Positions 36,604 to 46,327 of a DNA stretch of 64,000 nt are shown one piece after another (within the stretch, counting starts at the first letter, position 1; every line of letters begins with the position of its first letter). Below the pieces are notes generated by a model. That model did not search any database. It had not been told where the DNA came from and saw only the letters and a list, made by a program, of their open reading frames with translations. The DNA comes from Prochlorococcus marinus CUG1417 (GTDB lineage: Bacteria > Cyanobacteriota > Cyanobacteriia > PCC-6307 > Cyanobiaceae), in assembly GCF_017695975.1 (NCBI RefSeq), contig NZ_JAAORN010000001.1, forward strand, positions 496,001-560,000, written 5' to 3'. Made by a program: the position numbers and the translations under genes.

Positions 36604-37998
36604 TTGCAAGCAACTAATTCTATTTGGGCGGAAGTTCAACTATCACTCCAGAAAACTTTAAGTAAGCCCTCATTCGAGACATGGATAAGGCCTGCTAAAT
36701 TTAATTGCTTTGAGAATGGTTTGTTGACATTAACTGCTCCAAATACATTTTCAAGTGATTGGTTAAGAAAGAATTATTGTGAAACTATCGAAAAAGCTAC
36801 AAAAGAAATTTGTGGTCATGATGTAAAAGTTGTTTTTAAATCTGAAACAAACACCATAGACACCTTAACAAATAAAAAGAAACCAAATGAAGAGAACGTT
36901 AATCATAAAACAAAATCTTTTTTTAATAATACCCAAAATAATTCTTCAAAAAATCAATTCAAGAATCCTAACGGTTTAAACTTGCGTTACGTCTTTAAAA
37001 GATTTGTTGTAGGACCAAATAGTAGGTTGGCGCATGCAGCAGCTTTGGCAGTTGCCGAATCTCCTGGGAGAGAATTCAATCCATTATTTATTTGTGGTGG
37101 AGTAGGTCTTGGTAAAACTCATTTAATGCAAGCAATAGGTCACTATAGAGTAGAAATAGATCCAGATGCAAAAGTTAAATATGTATCTACAGAGACTTTT
37201 ACTAACGATGTTATTAGTGGTATCAGGAGAGATGGAATGACAGCTATTCGAGATAAATATAGAAACGTAGATTTGATCTTAATAGACGATATACAGTTTT
37301 TAGAAGGGAAAGAGTATACACAGGAAGAATTTTTTCATACTTTTAACGCTCTTCACGAATCAGGAAGTCAAATCGTTATTGCAAGTGATAGACCTCCAAG
37401 TCAATTGTCGGGAATTCAAGAGAGATTAATCTCTAGGTTCTCAATGGGTATGACAGCAGATATTCAACCGCCTGATCTTGAGACTAGGACGGCTATTCTT
37501 CAAAAAAAAGCCGAACAAGAGAGCATGAGTCTTCCAAGGGATTTAATCCAATTTATAGCAGGAAGATTTACTTCTAATATTCGAGAATTGGAAGGAGCAT
37601 TTACTAGAGCTGTCGCATTCGCATCAATAACAGGGTTGCCAATGACAGTTCAATCAATTGCTCCAATGCTTGATCCAAATAGTGTAGGAGTAGTTGTTAC
37701 TCCAAAACAAGTTATTAATAAAGTATCTGATTTCTTTAAAGTTTCTACTGATGAATTGATTAGTTCAAGTAGGAGAAAACCGGTAAGTCAGGCTAGGCAA
37801 ATAGGCATGTATCTTATGCGACATGGAACAAATCTAAGCCTACCAAGAATTGGAGATGAGTTTGGAGGTAAAGACCATACAACAGTTATGTATGCTATTG
37901 AGCAAGTTGAAAAAAAATTGTCTATTGATCCAAATATTGCGAGTCAAGTTCAAAAAATAAGAGATTTACTTCAAATAGATTCAAGAAAAAATTTATAG
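36604..37998 (+). CDS. dnaA: Chromosomal replication initiator DnaA
   Basis: 464 residues. Domain I ([28 protein letters not shown]) at the N-terminus, a polar linker around 80-120, the AAA+ domain with [15 protein letters not shown] (Walker A) and [12 protein letters not shown] (Walker B), and the C-terminal DNA-binding domain with the [15 protein letters not shown] signature. Start is TTG at 36604. In the 137 bases upstream I see no cluster of DnaA boxes, in line with reports that the cyanobacterial origin lies near dnaN rather than dnaA. Confidence 0.98.
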   Translation: MQATNSIWAEVQLSLQKTLSKPSFETWIRPAKFNCFENGLLTLTAPNTFSSDWLRKNYCETIEKATKEICGHDVKVVFKSETNTIDTLTNKKKPNEENVNHKTKSFFNNTQNNSSKNQFKNPNGLNLRYVFKRFVVGPNSRLAHAAALAVAESPGREFNPLFICGGVGLGKTHLMQAIGHYRVEIDPDAKVKYVSTETFTNDVISGIRRDGMTAIRDKYRNVDLILIDDIQFLEGKEYTQEEFFHTFNALHESGSQIVIASDRPPSQLSGIQERLISRFSMGMTADIQPPDLETRTAILQKKAEQESMSLPRDLIQFIAGRFTSNIRELEGAFTRAVAFASITGLPMTVQSIAPMLDPNSVGVVVTPKQVINKVSDFFKVSTDELISSSRRKPVSQARQIGMYLMRHGTNLSLPRIGDEFGGKDHTTVMYAIEQVEKKLSIDPNIASQVQKIRDLLQIDSRKNL

Positions 37999-38006
37999 TT
38001 TTACGG

Positions 38007-39236
38007 TTAACTAGAAACAAAATTTCTAGGGTCTTGATCATATCTATGCCTGAAAGGTATCTTATCTATTTCATTGATATCACTGAGTGATTCAATTTTG
38101 TTTATTGATTGTCTCAATAACCTTGCTGAAATCAAAGGCATATCTCTTGGAACTGAGATTCTATTTTTTAAGTATCTTAAAGAGATCCCTGAAAGTTTTT
38201 TAGGGATTAGAACTTCGCCTGTGATCATATGGGTCAACGCTGATCTCAATGATTCTTCAAAAAATTCTTTATTGTGTGGGTTTACTTTTAGTAAATTGTT
38301 TTTATGCTTTATTACCCTTTTAAGAGCGATTTTAGCGAAATGTTCTGAATCATAATTTTTATTTAATTCATAATTACCTAGACCCTTTCCAGTATCTATT
38401 AGTTCAGAGAAAATAATCTGTTGTTCATTGCTTTCTTTATAACATCCACCCATTTGTGGGGGTAAATCATGGGAGTGAGTATGAAAGTCTCCTTGAGTGC
38501 CTCTATAAACACTTGTTCCTTCAAAAAGGGTGAGCCAGTTGTCTACATGACGGTAACTAGATCTTAAATTAAACCCTTTATAATAAGCTAATGAAGCATT
38601 CATTCTCTCCATATATGGAATAAAAATTATATCTCCAACACCAGGCTCTATATTACCCCTATTAGATACTGATGGATCAATAAACCCTGATTTTGATTTG
38701 CTTAGGATTTCATTGAGTTTAGAAATGGATTCTTTAAATCTTTTTTTTCTAAAAGAGTTATCTATAAAATTAAGGCTTTCTCGGCAGAGCCAGTTACACC
38801 AAGATCTGAAGATTTCTCTTTCTAATTCTCGAATTTTATCAAGGTTACGGGATGTTATAAATGATCCAAGTGCTCCAAATTCATTTTCTAAAAAAGCTAT
38901 TATATCATCGCTTTCAATTACAACTTGCCCTTTAAATTCAATTGCGGGTAATTTACCCGATCTGACTTTATTGAGGTACCAACTTTCCTTTTGACCATAG
39001 CAAAACATATTTATTTTTTTGACTCTGTATGGAATTCTTTTAAATTCAAGCCATAACCATATTTTCTGACAGTAAGGACACCAAGAATGCTTATCTCTGT
39101 ATAGGGTAACTATCACATCATTTTCAGTATGCCCAAATAATCTTAAATTTGAGTAGGAATTATTTATACCATTGACTTTATCAAGATCTTCAACTTCGAA
39201 TTTATTTAAATCATCCCATGTCAAAATCCCATTCAT
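38007..39236 (-). CDS. Glutathione S-transferase-like protein with thioredoxin-fold N-terminus
   Basis: 409 residues. After ~50 residues comes a thioredoxin-fold GST N-domain with a CPYC motif (SWCPYCQKIWLWLEFKRIPY) and KLPAIEFKGQVVIESDDI, the glutathione-binding strand and turn. A helical GST C-domain follows, then an unassigned ~120 residue tail with several conserved-looking RR/PRDMPLISARLLR segments. It is divergent from gor with 52 bases between starts, which supports a glutathione role. Plant and algal homologues with this long tail are known to me; the substrate is not. Confidence 0.85.
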   Translation of the reverse strand: MNGILTWDDLNKFEVEDLDKVNGINNSYSNLRLFGHTENDVIVTLYRDKHSWCPYCQKIWLWLEFKRIPYRVKKINMFCYGQKESWYLNKVRSGKLPAIEFKGQVVIESDDIIAFLENEFGALGSFITSRNLDKIRELEREIFRSWCNWLCRESLNFIDNSFRKKRFKESISKLNEILSKSKSGFIDPSVSNRGNIEPGVGDIIFIPYMERMNASLAYYKGFNLRSSYRHVDNWLTLFEGTSVYRGTQGDFHTHSHDLPPQMGGCYKESNEQQIIFSELIDTGKGLGNYELNKNYDSEHFAKIALKRVIKHKNNLLKVNPHNKEFFEESLRSALTHMITGEVLIPKKLSGISLRYLKNRISVPRDMPLISARLLRQSINKIESLSDINEIDKIPFRHRYDQDPRNFVSS

Positions 39237-39288
39237 TCTTTGAATTAAAGCTATAAACTAACGTTATAATAATTGATTAAAAAAAGTC

Positions 39289-40653
39289 TTGGAATTTGAA
39301 TTCGATTTAATTGTTGTTGGAGCTGGATCTGGGGGGCTCGCGGCGGCTAAACGTGCAGCAAGCTATGGAGCTAAAGTTGCAATCGTAGAAGTAAATAAAA
39401 TAGGAGGAACTTGTGTGATAAGGGGTTGTGTCCCCAAAAAATTGATGGTTTATGCAGCTAAATGTAAAGAAAATATGGATTCTTCTGAAGGATATGGATT
39501 AAAAAATGAAGGCATTAATTTTGAATCAAATATTTTATTGAAGAATGTTAGAAAGGAGGTTTCTAGATTAAGTAATTTACATAGAAATTCTTTAAATAAA
39601 CTTAACATAACTATTTTTGAGGGCTTAGGAAGATTTACGAATCAAAATGAATTAGAAATAATTTGTCCAAAAACAAAGAAAATTAAAAACAAAATAAGTT
39701 CAAAGAAAATTCTTATTTCAGTTGGTGGTAAACCAAAGAAATTGGATATTCCTGGGATAGATTTGGCATGGACTAGTGATGATATTTTTGAATTAGAAAA
39801 TTTCCCCAAATCAATATTAATAGTTGGAGGTGGATATATTGCTTGTGAATTTGCTTCTATTTTCAGAAATTTAGGCACTCAAGTAACTCAATTAATAAGA
39901 GGCCAACATTTACTTAATGGTTTTGATGAAGATCTTTCTCTCTGCCTAGAGGAATCGCCTACTTTTACTGAAATAAATATAATTTCAAATACTCAACTAA
40001 AGACTATCGAGAGGGTAAATGGAAATCTAGAATCTACCTTGGACTCGGGTGTTAAACTCCTAACTAACAATATCCTTATTGCTACAGGCAGAGAACCAAA
40101 TCTTTTGCCTTTAAATTTAGATTTTTTAAATCTAAAGATGGATGGCCAATATTTAGATGTTGATGAATTTAATCAAACAAGCAACGCAAACATTTTTGCA
40201 ATTGGCGACATTATAAATAAACCAAACTTAACTCCAGTCGCGATAGAACAAGGAAGAGTTTTTTCGGATAATTTTTTTAATGACCAAAAAAGAAAAGTAA
40301 ATTATGAAAATATCCCTAAGGCCGTTTTTACTATTCCAGAAATTTCAACAGTTGGCTTAAGTGAGAGAAAAGCTATAGAAATTCACTCTGAAAAAAATAT
40401 AAGAATTTTCAAATGCAAATTTACCCCTATGTCTAATACTTTTAAAGAGAATAAATCAAAATGTTTATTGAAAATTGTAGTTCATAAGTTAACTGATAAA
40501 GTCCTGGGATGCCATATGTTTGGAGAAACATCATCTGAGATTATTCAGATGGTATCAATTTCATTAAATGCAGGAATAACAAAAAAAGACTTTGATATTA
40601 CTATGGCTTTGCACCCAACCATCTCAGAAGAGTTTGTGACTATGTATGGATAA
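39289..40653 (+). CDS. gor: Glutathione reductase (NADPH)
   Basis: 454 residues of the FAD disulphide reductase family. FAD motif GAGSGGLAAAKRAASYG at the N-terminus, redox cysteines in GGTCVIRGCVPKKLM, NAD(P) motif VGGGYIACEFASIF, the second FAD site FAIGDI, and the C-terminal interface with ALHPTISEEFVTMY holding the catalytic histidine and glutamate. It maintains reduced glutathione and pairs with the divergent GST-like gene. Start is TTG at 39289. Confidence 0.95.
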   Translation: MEFEFDLIVVGAGSGGLAAAKRAASYGAKVAIVEVNKIGGTCVIRGCVPKKLMVYAAKCKENMDSSEGYGLKNEGINFESNILLKNVRKEVSRLSNLHRNSLNKLNITIFEGLGRFTNQNELEIICPKTKKIKNKISSKKILISVGGKPKKLDIPGIDLAWTSDDIFELENFPKSILIVGGGYIACEFASIFRNLGTQVTQLIRGQHLLNGFDEDLSLCLEESPTFTEINIISNTQLKTIERVNGNLESTLDSGVKLLTNNILIATGREPNLLPLNLDFLNLKMDGQYLDVDEFNQTSNANIFAIGDIINKPNLTPVAIEQGRVFSDNFFNDQKRKVNYENIPKAVFTIPEISTVGLSERKAIEIHSEKNIRIFKCKFTPMSNTFKENKSKCLLKIVVHKLTDKVLGCHMFGETSSEIIQMVSISLNAGITKKDFDITMALHPTISEEFVTMYG

Positions 40654-40655
40654 AA

Positions 40656-41735
40656 TTATGAATTAGAAAATTTTAATTTTTCTTGAGCAAATAGAATTAC
40701 TATAAGTATTGAAAAGTAAATAAATAACCCTATCCTTAATTGTGAGAGATTACCAAATCCATTCAAAAAGAGTAACTTATCGAGAATGTAAAAAATATAA
40801 AAATTAATCAAAATAAATCCTTCAATTCTAGTAATTTTACCTTTGCTCCAGAAAATTGGTAAGCATGCGAAGGTAGTTAAAACCATAAATGGTAAGTCAA
40901 CTTTTATTAGACTTTGTTCAATTGCTAAACCTTTAAATCCTGAAAAAATACTACAACTCCCAAGGATTAGAAGTTGATTGAGCAAATTACTTCCTATTAC
41001 ATTTCCAATCGCAAGATCTGTTTTGCCTTTAAACGCAGCAATTATTGAAGTCACTAATTCCGGTAAAGATGTTCCGGTGGCGACTATAGTTAAACCAATA
41101 ACAATTTCATTTACCCCCAAAAGACTAGCAAGTGTTTGAGAACCATTTACTAAAATATTTGAACCAAAACTTAAAAGAAATATTCCCAAAATTAACTTTA
41201 GTAAGATATTAAGCTTCCCTTTATAATTTTCTTTAAATTCTTCTATCTCTGGTTCAGCATCTTTTGTCTCTTCTCCTTTCTCATTGATGGTAGTAATTTC
41301 CCATATTGTATTTAAGATTAAACAAAATATTAGAAAGACCCCTGCTTGAAATGTTAATAAGCCTGTTGATGCCATAGCCCAAACCGCACAAGAGATAGCC
41401 ATTAATAGAGGCACATCTCTTCTTACTATTCTGCTTTTCACCTTAAGAGGTGTTATCAATGAGCTTATACCCAAAACTACTAGAATATTGAAAATATTGC
41501 TTCCAATTACATTGCTTGCCGCAATCGAATCACTGCCTTTTAAAATTGAACTTAAACTTACCAACAACTCAGGAGAGCTTGTTCCAAGAGAAACAACTGT
41601 TAATCCAATTACTATTTGAGGTATTCCTAAAATTAAAGATAAAAATATGGCCCCTTGAATAAAGAACTCTCCTCCAGCAAAAAGTAAAACTACTCCTAAA
41701 ACTATTTCTATTATTGGAAATAAAAAATCACTCAT
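40656..41735 (-). CDS. Cation/calcium exchanger (CaCA family membrane protein)
   Basis: 359 residues with ten or so membrane helices and both alpha repeats of the family: SLGTSSPELLVSLSSILKG with NVIGSNIFN in the first half, and ATGTSLPELVTSIIAAFKG with NVIGSNLLN in the second. It probably exchanges Na+ or H+ for Ca2+ (YrbG-like). An acidic cytoplasmic loop (EEIEEFKENYKG region) joins the halves. It converges with gor two bases away. Confidence 0.93.
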   Translation of the reverse strand: MSDFLFPIIEIVLGVVLLFAGGEFFIQGAIFLSLILGIPQIVIGLTVVSLGTSSPELLVSLSSILKGSDSIAASNVIGSNIFNILVVLGISSLITPLKVKSRIVRRDVPLLMAISCAVWAMASTGLLTFQAGVFLIFCLILNTIWEITTINEKGEETKDAEPEIEEFKENYKGKLNILLKLILGIFLLSFGSNILVNGSQTLASLLGVNEIVIGLTIVATGTSLPELVTSIIAAFKGKTDLAIGNVIGSNLLNQLLILGSCSIFSGFKGLAIEQSLIKVDLPFMVLTTFACLPIFWSKGKITRIEGFILINFYIFYILDKLLFLNGFGNLSQLRIGLFIYFSILIVILFAQEKLKFSNS

Positions 41736-41853
41736 ATTTAGAATTTCATTTAGATAATAAGAATTTTTATAATTGGTTAATAACTATCCTCGAATATCTA
41801 TAAATTATTGTCAATTTTAATTTGCTGTTAAAATTAATTAAATAGAAAAAATT

Positions 41854-42903
41854 TTGAAAACTTTAACCATAATAAAACCTGATGATTGGCATTTACATTT
41901 AAGAGAAGGTCTTGTATTAAAAAATATTATTCATTTTACTTCCGAGTTTTTTGGAAGAGCTGTCGTTATGCCAAATACTAAAACTCCCATTACATCTATT
42001 GAAAGAGCTAGATATTACAAGAAATCTATTGTTGAAGCTTTACCAGAAAGTTCTAAGTTTGAACCACTAATGACAATTTATCTTACAGATGATACTGATA
42101 AAGAAGAACTAATAAATGGTTTCAAAAATAATATCTTTTTCGCAGCAAAATTATATCCTGCCAATGCTACAACAAATTCCAGTTATGGAGTAAAGAAAAT
42201 AGAAAATCTATATAAGATTTTCGAATCGATGCAAGATAATGGAATGCCTCTCTTGATTCACGGGGAAGTGACTGATTCTGAAGTAGATGTATTCGATAGA
42301 GAAGAAGTTTTTATAGATAAAGAACTCTCTCAAATAACTAAAAGATTTCCAAAATTAAAAATCGTTTTAGAACATATAACTACCTCATATGCAGTGGATT
42401 TTGTTCAAGAAAATAATATTGGAGCTACTATCACTCCGCATCATTTGCATATAAACAGAAATGCAATGTTTTTTGGAGGCTTAAATAGTGATTTTTACTG
42501 CTTACCAGTTGCCAAGAGGGAAAATAATAGACTCTCTTTAAGAAGAGCTGCAACAAGTGGAAAAAAATGTTTTTTCTTGGGAACTGACTCTGCTCCACAC
42601 CTTAGGAAGTGGAAAGCTTTTTGTGGATGTGCTGGAATTTTTAATTCGCCAGTAGCAATAGAAAGCTATTTAACAGTATTTGAAGAAGAAGATGCTCTAG
42701 ATAATTTTGAAAAGTTTGCAAGCTTAAATGGCCCTAATTTTTATAATATTTCCCCAAATTTAGAAAAATTAAAATTAGTGTCTAGACCCAATAAAGTAAA
42801 AGAATTTATTGATGTTGTTGAAGATGAAAATATTGTCGGACAAATAAAACCATTTCATGCAGGTGAAATTTTACGATGGCAGGTAGAAGGGATAGTAAAT
42901 TAA
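41854..42903 (+). CDS. pyrC: Dihydroorotase (PyrC type)
   Basis: Closes carbamoyl aspartate to dihydroorotate in pyrimidine synthesis. 349 residues with the zinc motif DDWHLHLREG at the start, NTKTP, the lysine ligand region FAAKLYPANATTNSSYG, LIHGEV, LEHITT, and the catalytic GTDSAPH. It is the E. coli PyrC-like class. Start codon TTG at 41854. It is followed by tRNA-Leu after 103 bases. Confidence 0.97.
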   Translation: MKTLTIIKPDDWHLHLREGLVLKNIIHFTSEFFGRAVVMPNTKTPITSIERARYYKKSIVEALPESSKFEPLMTIYLTDDTDKEELINGFKNNIFFAAKLYPANATTNSSYGVKKIENLYKIFESMQDNGMPLLIHGEVTDSEVDVFDREEVFIDKELSQITKRFPKLKIVLEHITTSYAVDFVQENNIGATITPHHLHINRNAMFFGGLNSDFYCLPVAKRENNRLSLRRAATSGKKCFFLGTDSAPHLRKWKAFCGCAGIFNSPVAIESYLTVFEEEDALDNFEKFASLNGPNFYNISPNLEKLKLVSRPNKVKEFIDVVEDENIVGQIKPFHAGEILRWQVEGIVN

Positions 42904-43006
42904 AAAAAAATCAGATTTAATCAGACAATTAAAAGTGTAAATATTCAAATTTTTCTTGGTTAAATGGGTTGCTTTCGGCTACGATAAAAAAGCGCAAATT
43001 CCTTTT

Positions 43007-43092
43007 GGGAGTGTGGCGGAATTGGTAGACGCGCCGGACTTAAAATCCGTCGAGCGATTTAGCTCGTGGGGGTTCAAGTCCCCCCACTCCCA
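43007..43092 (+). tRNA. tRNA-Leu (anticodon UAA)
   Basis: 86 bases. Acceptor arms GGGAGTG and CACTCCC pair perfectly, with A as discriminator; the D region GGCGGAATTGGTAGAC, anticodon loop ACTTAAAAT with TAA, a long variable arm (GAGCGATTTAGCTC) of the leucine class, and GGGGGTTCAAGTCCCCC as the T arm are all present. CCA is not encoded. There is no intron. Confidence 0.99.
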
Positions 43093-43169
43093 TTATTTAA
43101 TTATTTATTTTTAGTTCTGACGATAACTAACAATAGTTGTTATGTTTTAACTATAAACCATAAATCAAA

Positions 43170-43403
43170 ATGGAAAGTTTTTTCAATAATTCATTCGCCA
43201 CTTTAATTGCTTATATTGGAATTATTTCTACCTATTTATTGGTTATTCCATTATTATTATTTTACTGGATGAATAATAGATGGAATATTATGGGCAAATT
43301 TGAAAGATTAGGAATTTATGGCCTCGTATTTCTTTTTTTTCCAGGTTTAATTTTATTTTCTCCATTTTTAAATCTCAGACTAAAAGGAAGTGGTAAAGGG
43401 TAA
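43170..43403 (+). CDS. ndhL: NAD(P)H dehydrogenase-like complex subunit L
   Basis: 77 residues with two membrane helices ([20 protein letters not shown] and [20 protein letters not shown]) and the motif [15 protein letters not shown] between them, diagnostic of NdhL. It is part of the thylakoid NDH-1 complex in cyclic electron flow and respiration. It is followed four bases later by the DUF3007 gene. Confidence 0.96.
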   Translation: MESFFNNSFATLIAYIGIISTYLLVIPLLLFYWMNNRWNIMGKFERLGIYGLVFLFFPGLILFSPFLNLRLKGSGKG

Positions 43404-43407
43404 ATAA

Positions 43408-43728
43408 TTGACTAAAGGTAAAGTTATACAAATAGGTTTATTTATTTCATTTATAGGATTAATTAGTTATGAATTTGCACCGCAAATTGGTATCGACAAC
43501 TTTACAGCTACTACTCTCTCAAGTTGTATCTTGATTTTGATTGTTATTACTTGGGTAACATCTTACGTTTATAGAGTTGTAAATGGAAAAATGACTTTCA
43601 TGGAACAAAGGAAACGTTATAGAAAAAAGTATGAAAAAGTTGTTAATGATAAACTAGAAACCAAATTCAATGCATTGTCAAAGGAAGAGCAGCAAAAACT
43701 AATGGAAGATTTAGAAAAAAATCCATAA
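43408..43728 (+). CDS. DUF3007 family membrane protein
   Basis: 106 residues with two membrane helices (KVIQIGLFISFIGLISYEF and TATTLSSCILILIVITWVTS) and a charged C-terminal helix (FMEQRKRYRKKYEKVV) rich in Lys and Glu. It matches the cyanobacterial DUF3007 family, which commonly follows ndhL. The function is unknown; the context suggests thylakoid NDH-1 or a linked process. Start is TTG at 43408. Confidence 0.88.
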   Translation: MTKGKVIQIGLFISFIGLISYEFAPQIGIDNFTATTLSSCILILIVITWVTSYVYRVVNGKMTFMEQRKRYRKKYEKVVNDKLETKFNALSKEEQQKLMEDLEKNP

Positions 43729-43754
43729 ATCTTTCATAGAAAAATCCAAAAATC

Positions 43755-44597
43755 ATGAAAGATAACAGAATGAAAATTATTAAAAATGAATCTTTATCTA
43801 AGGTAGATGAGAAGTTTTGTGACTTAAAAAATAATAATAAATTAGCTTTAATGCCTTTCATAATGGCTGGGGATCCCAATATTGAAATAACGTCTGAGAT
43901 CTTATTAAAGTTACAAGAAAATGGAGCTGACCTTATTGAATTAGGTATCCCTTACAGTGATCCACTTGCAGATGGACCTGTCATTCAAGTGGCGGCCTCT
44001 CGCGCCTTAAAGGCAGGTACTAACCCAAAAAAAGTAATTAAACTTTTAGAGTCTTTAAAAGGTAAGTTGAATATTCCCATCATCCTTTTTTCTTATTTAA
44101 ATCCATTACTGTGTTTTGGCTTTGAAAAGTTTTGTGAGATGGCATCTAATGCTGGAGTTTCTGGACTAATAGTTCCTGATCTCCCTTTAGAGGAAGCTTA
44201 TAAATTTTCTAAAACAGTTAGTGACCATTCTATGGACTTGATTTTATTGGTAGCACCAACTACTCCTTTTGAAAGAATGAAACAAATATCAAATCATACA
44301 AAAGGCTTTACTTATTTAGTAAGTGTTACAGGTGTCACTGGTGAGAGAAACAAAATGGAAAATAGAGTAGAAAAGCTCATTGCCAAATTAAAAGATGTAA
44401 ATGACAATCCAATTGCTGTTGGTTTTGGGATATCCACCCCTGAACATGTTAATAAGGTTCGTAATTGGGGAGCAGATGGAGTAATTATTGGGAGTGCATT
44501 TGTAAAACGAATTTCTAGTTCAAGTGAAAAAGATGTCGTCTATCATGTTGGTGAATTTTGCAAAGAAATGCGTTTGGCAGCCGATCAAAAAAAATAA
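43755..44597 (+). CDS. trpA: Tryptophan synthase alpha chain
   Basis: Cleaves indole-3-glycerol phosphate to indole and glyceraldehyde phosphate. 280 residues; motifs LMPFIMAGDPNIE, GADLIELGIPYSDPLADGPVIQ (catalytic Glu and Asp), LIVPDLPLEEA, TYLVSVTGVTGER and VGFGISTPEHV give the full barrel. About 25 residues precede the usual start region. trpB is not nearby. Confidence 0.98.
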   Translation: MKDNRMKIIKNESLSKVDEKFCDLKNNNKLALMPFIMAGDPNIEITSEILLKLQENGADLIELGIPYSDPLADGPVIQVAASRALKAGTNPKKVIKLLESLKGKLNIPIILFSYLNPLLCFGFEKFCEMASNAGVSGLIVPDLPLEEAYKFSKTVSDHSMDLILLVAPTTPFERMKQISNHTKGFTYLVSVTGVTGERNKMENRVEKLIAKLKDVNDNPIAVGFGISTPEHVNKVRNWGADGVIIGSAFVKRISSSSEKDVVYHVGEFCKEMRLAADQKK

Positions 44598-44680
44598 AAT
44601 ACAAAAAAAATCTATTAATTAAAAAAAATTATTTATATACAATTTATTTTAATAATGTATCCAATTTGTTTTTATTGTCT

Positions 44681-45037
44681 TTAAGATTCTTCCGTAGGTA
44701 ATAATCTGATTTGTTTTCTTCCTAGCTTAATTTCAAATTCATCGCCTGCTTTTAAATCAAGAAGTGCTGTATAAGCTTTCCCAATTAGAAGATTTCCGTT
44801 GCCTTGAACTGTAGCTATATAACTAAGTTTTCTTCCTCCCTTACCAATACCTGCGACTCCAGAATCACCAAGATTAACTCCTTTTGCTTCTAAAAGTGCT
44901 TCATAAAATGCGGTAAAGTTTAAGCGTTCACCTCCGTTTTTCTTAGTGGAAACATATCCACATCCGCGAACTAGGTCAGATTTGCTAACATCACCAAGTT
45001 CTTTGACTTTTGCAAGGAGATCGCTTCCAGTTAGCAT
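44681..45037 (-). CDS. cyAbrB-type transcriptional regulator
   Basis: 118 residues, the cyanobacterial AbrB-like (cyAbrB) form: LTGSDLLAKVKELGDVSKSDLVRGCGYV, then ALLEAKGVNLGDSG, with the AbrB-like swapped-hairpin DNA-binding segment at the C-terminus (LKAGDEFEIKLGRKQIRLL). Family members bind AT-rich DNA and regulate carbon and nitrogen genes. It is divergent from the YciI-like gene, 97 bases apart. Confidence 0.92.
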   Translation of the reverse strand: MLTGSDLLAKVKELGDVSKSDLVRGCGYVSTKKNGGERLNFTAFYEALLEAKGVNLGDSGVAGIGKGGRKLSYIATVQGNGNLLIGKAYTALLDLKAGDEFEIKLGRKQIRLLPTEES

Positions 45038-45134
45038 AATTAATTAAAAGAAAGTTGTATTAAATAACATAGCAATTTGTGTGTAATATATGCAATTATT
45101 TATTATGTATTTACTCTATATATTTATCTTTAAA

Positions 45135-45404
45135 ATGGAAAAGTTTGTAGTTTTTGGAGAGTACTGTGAAGATGCAATTATTAAAAGGGGACCTTTTCGT
45201 GAACAACATCTTAATAGACTTAAAAACTTAAAAGATCAAGATATTCTTGTTACATTAGGGCCAACAAAATGTACCAAATATTTATTTGGAATTTTTAATG
45301 CTAATAATGAGAATGAGTTGAAAGATCTTATTGAGGAGGATATATATTGGGAAAAAGGTATATGGATTAATTATGATATTTATCCATGGATTCAAGCTTT
45401 TTAA
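45135..45404 (+). CDS. YCII-related (YciI-like) protein
   Basis: 89 residues from the ATG at 45135 (MEKFVVFGEYCED); the frame is open back to 45090 but the extra residues are hydrophobic and unlike the family. YciI-like proteins have a compact ferredoxin-like fold; here FREQHLNRLKNLKDQDILVTLGPT and FGIFNANNENELKDLIEEDIYWEKGIW match its order. The function is unknown. Confidence 0.8.
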   Translation: MEKFVVFGEYCEDAIIKRGPFREQHLNRLKNLKDQDILVTLGPTKCTKYLFGIFNANNENELKDLIEEDIYWEKGIWINYDIYPWIQAF

Positions 45405-45600
45405 ATATAATTTACGAAAATATTTTTAGTAATTATTAACTAATAATTGAAAAAAAATAAATTTAAATGAAATTAAATAATATTTCTACTTTATTAATTT
45501 AATTATTTATCATATTTAGGAATTAAAGAAATATTTATTTTAAGGTTAGTTTTTAAGGAGTTATATTATTTTTAACTAAAATATCATATTTAAATAATAT

Positions 45601-45921
45601 TTATTCACAAGTATCTTGTGTTATCTGGTTTACTAAAGAGTCGATATCTAATTGATTATATGGTGGTATTTGTTTTGTTTCTCGATTATCATCCTTGATA
45701 TTGTTTAACCATTTTTGCTCAATCTTTATAAGATTTTTTGCAATATTGAACATCCCGCCTTTTTTATATAACTCTTTAATTTTGAGAATAATCTCAGTGG
45801 TTCTGCTTGATTTGATATTTAATTCATTTGCTAAATCTTTTTGGGTAAATCCGTGAGATTTTAACCAGTCTTTAATGAAGGCGATAAGTTCTTTTTCTTC
45901 CTGTATAGATAATTTACTCAT
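45601..45921 (-). CDS. Small helix-turn-helix protein
   Basis: 106 residues. LKSHGFTQKDLANELNIKSSRTTEIILKIKEL (about residues 18-49) reads as a Cro/CI-type helix-turn-helix. The rest is polar with a Trp in QKWLNN. The regulatory target is unknown. It abuts the YkvA-like gene upstream (45922) without a gap, so they are probably one unit. Confidence 0.7.
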   Translation of the reverse strand: MSKLSIQEEKELIAFIKDWLKSHGFTQKDLANELNIKSSRTTEIILKIKELYKKGGMFNIAKNLIKIEQKWLNNIKDDNRETKQIPPYNQLDIDSLVNQITQDTCE

Positions 45922-46290
45922 TCAATAAAAAGGAAATAACTTATTAAGCTTATTCTCTGCTCTTGCTCTTATTGAAGGAGTCATGTATTTGCTCCATATA
46001 CCGAGTACTGCTGTGAGGGCTACAAAATCATCACTAAAACCAACTAAAGGCATAAAGTCAGGGAAAAGATCAAATGGCATAATTAAATAGGCTAGCGCAG
46101 CCATTAATGAAACTCTTACTTGTGCTGGAGTATAAGGATCTAAAGCCATCTCCAAAACTTCTAAGGCAGGCTTGGCAATTGTTCTTCCTGCTTTAATAAG
46201 AATCTTGATAATGATATTTTCGTCAAATGTTGAACTTTCTAAAACTTCAGCATCATAGATTTTTTCTTGGGTTTTGTAATTGTCTTTCAT
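45922..46290 (-). CDS. YkvA family (DUF1232) membrane protein
   Basis: 122 residues with the hallmark MAALAYLIMPFDLFPDFMPLVGFSDD (about residues 64-89), a DUF1232 segment with membrane-prone character. The function is unknown. It sits 37 bases after the sigma factor gene and directly before the HTH gene, in one direction. Confidence 0.88.
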   Translation of the reverse strand: MKDNYKTQEKIYDAEVLESSTFDENIIIKILIKAGRTIAKPALEVLEMALDPYTPAQVRVSLMAALAYLIMPFDLFPDFMPLVGFSDDFVALTAVLGIWSKYMTPSIRARAENKLNKLFPFY

Positions 46291-46327
46291 CCTTATAAAT
46301 GAAATTTAAATATTTTTAATGGAATTT

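Noticed and set aside
43007-43092. tRNA-Leu as the integration site of the recombinase at the left edge
   Set aside because: It is 42 kb away with only housekeeping genes between, and I see no repeat of the tRNA 3' end downstream.
45405-45600. Possible small RNA or gene in the 196-base gap
   Set aside because: The gap is almost pure A/T with no stem of note and no open frame of interest.
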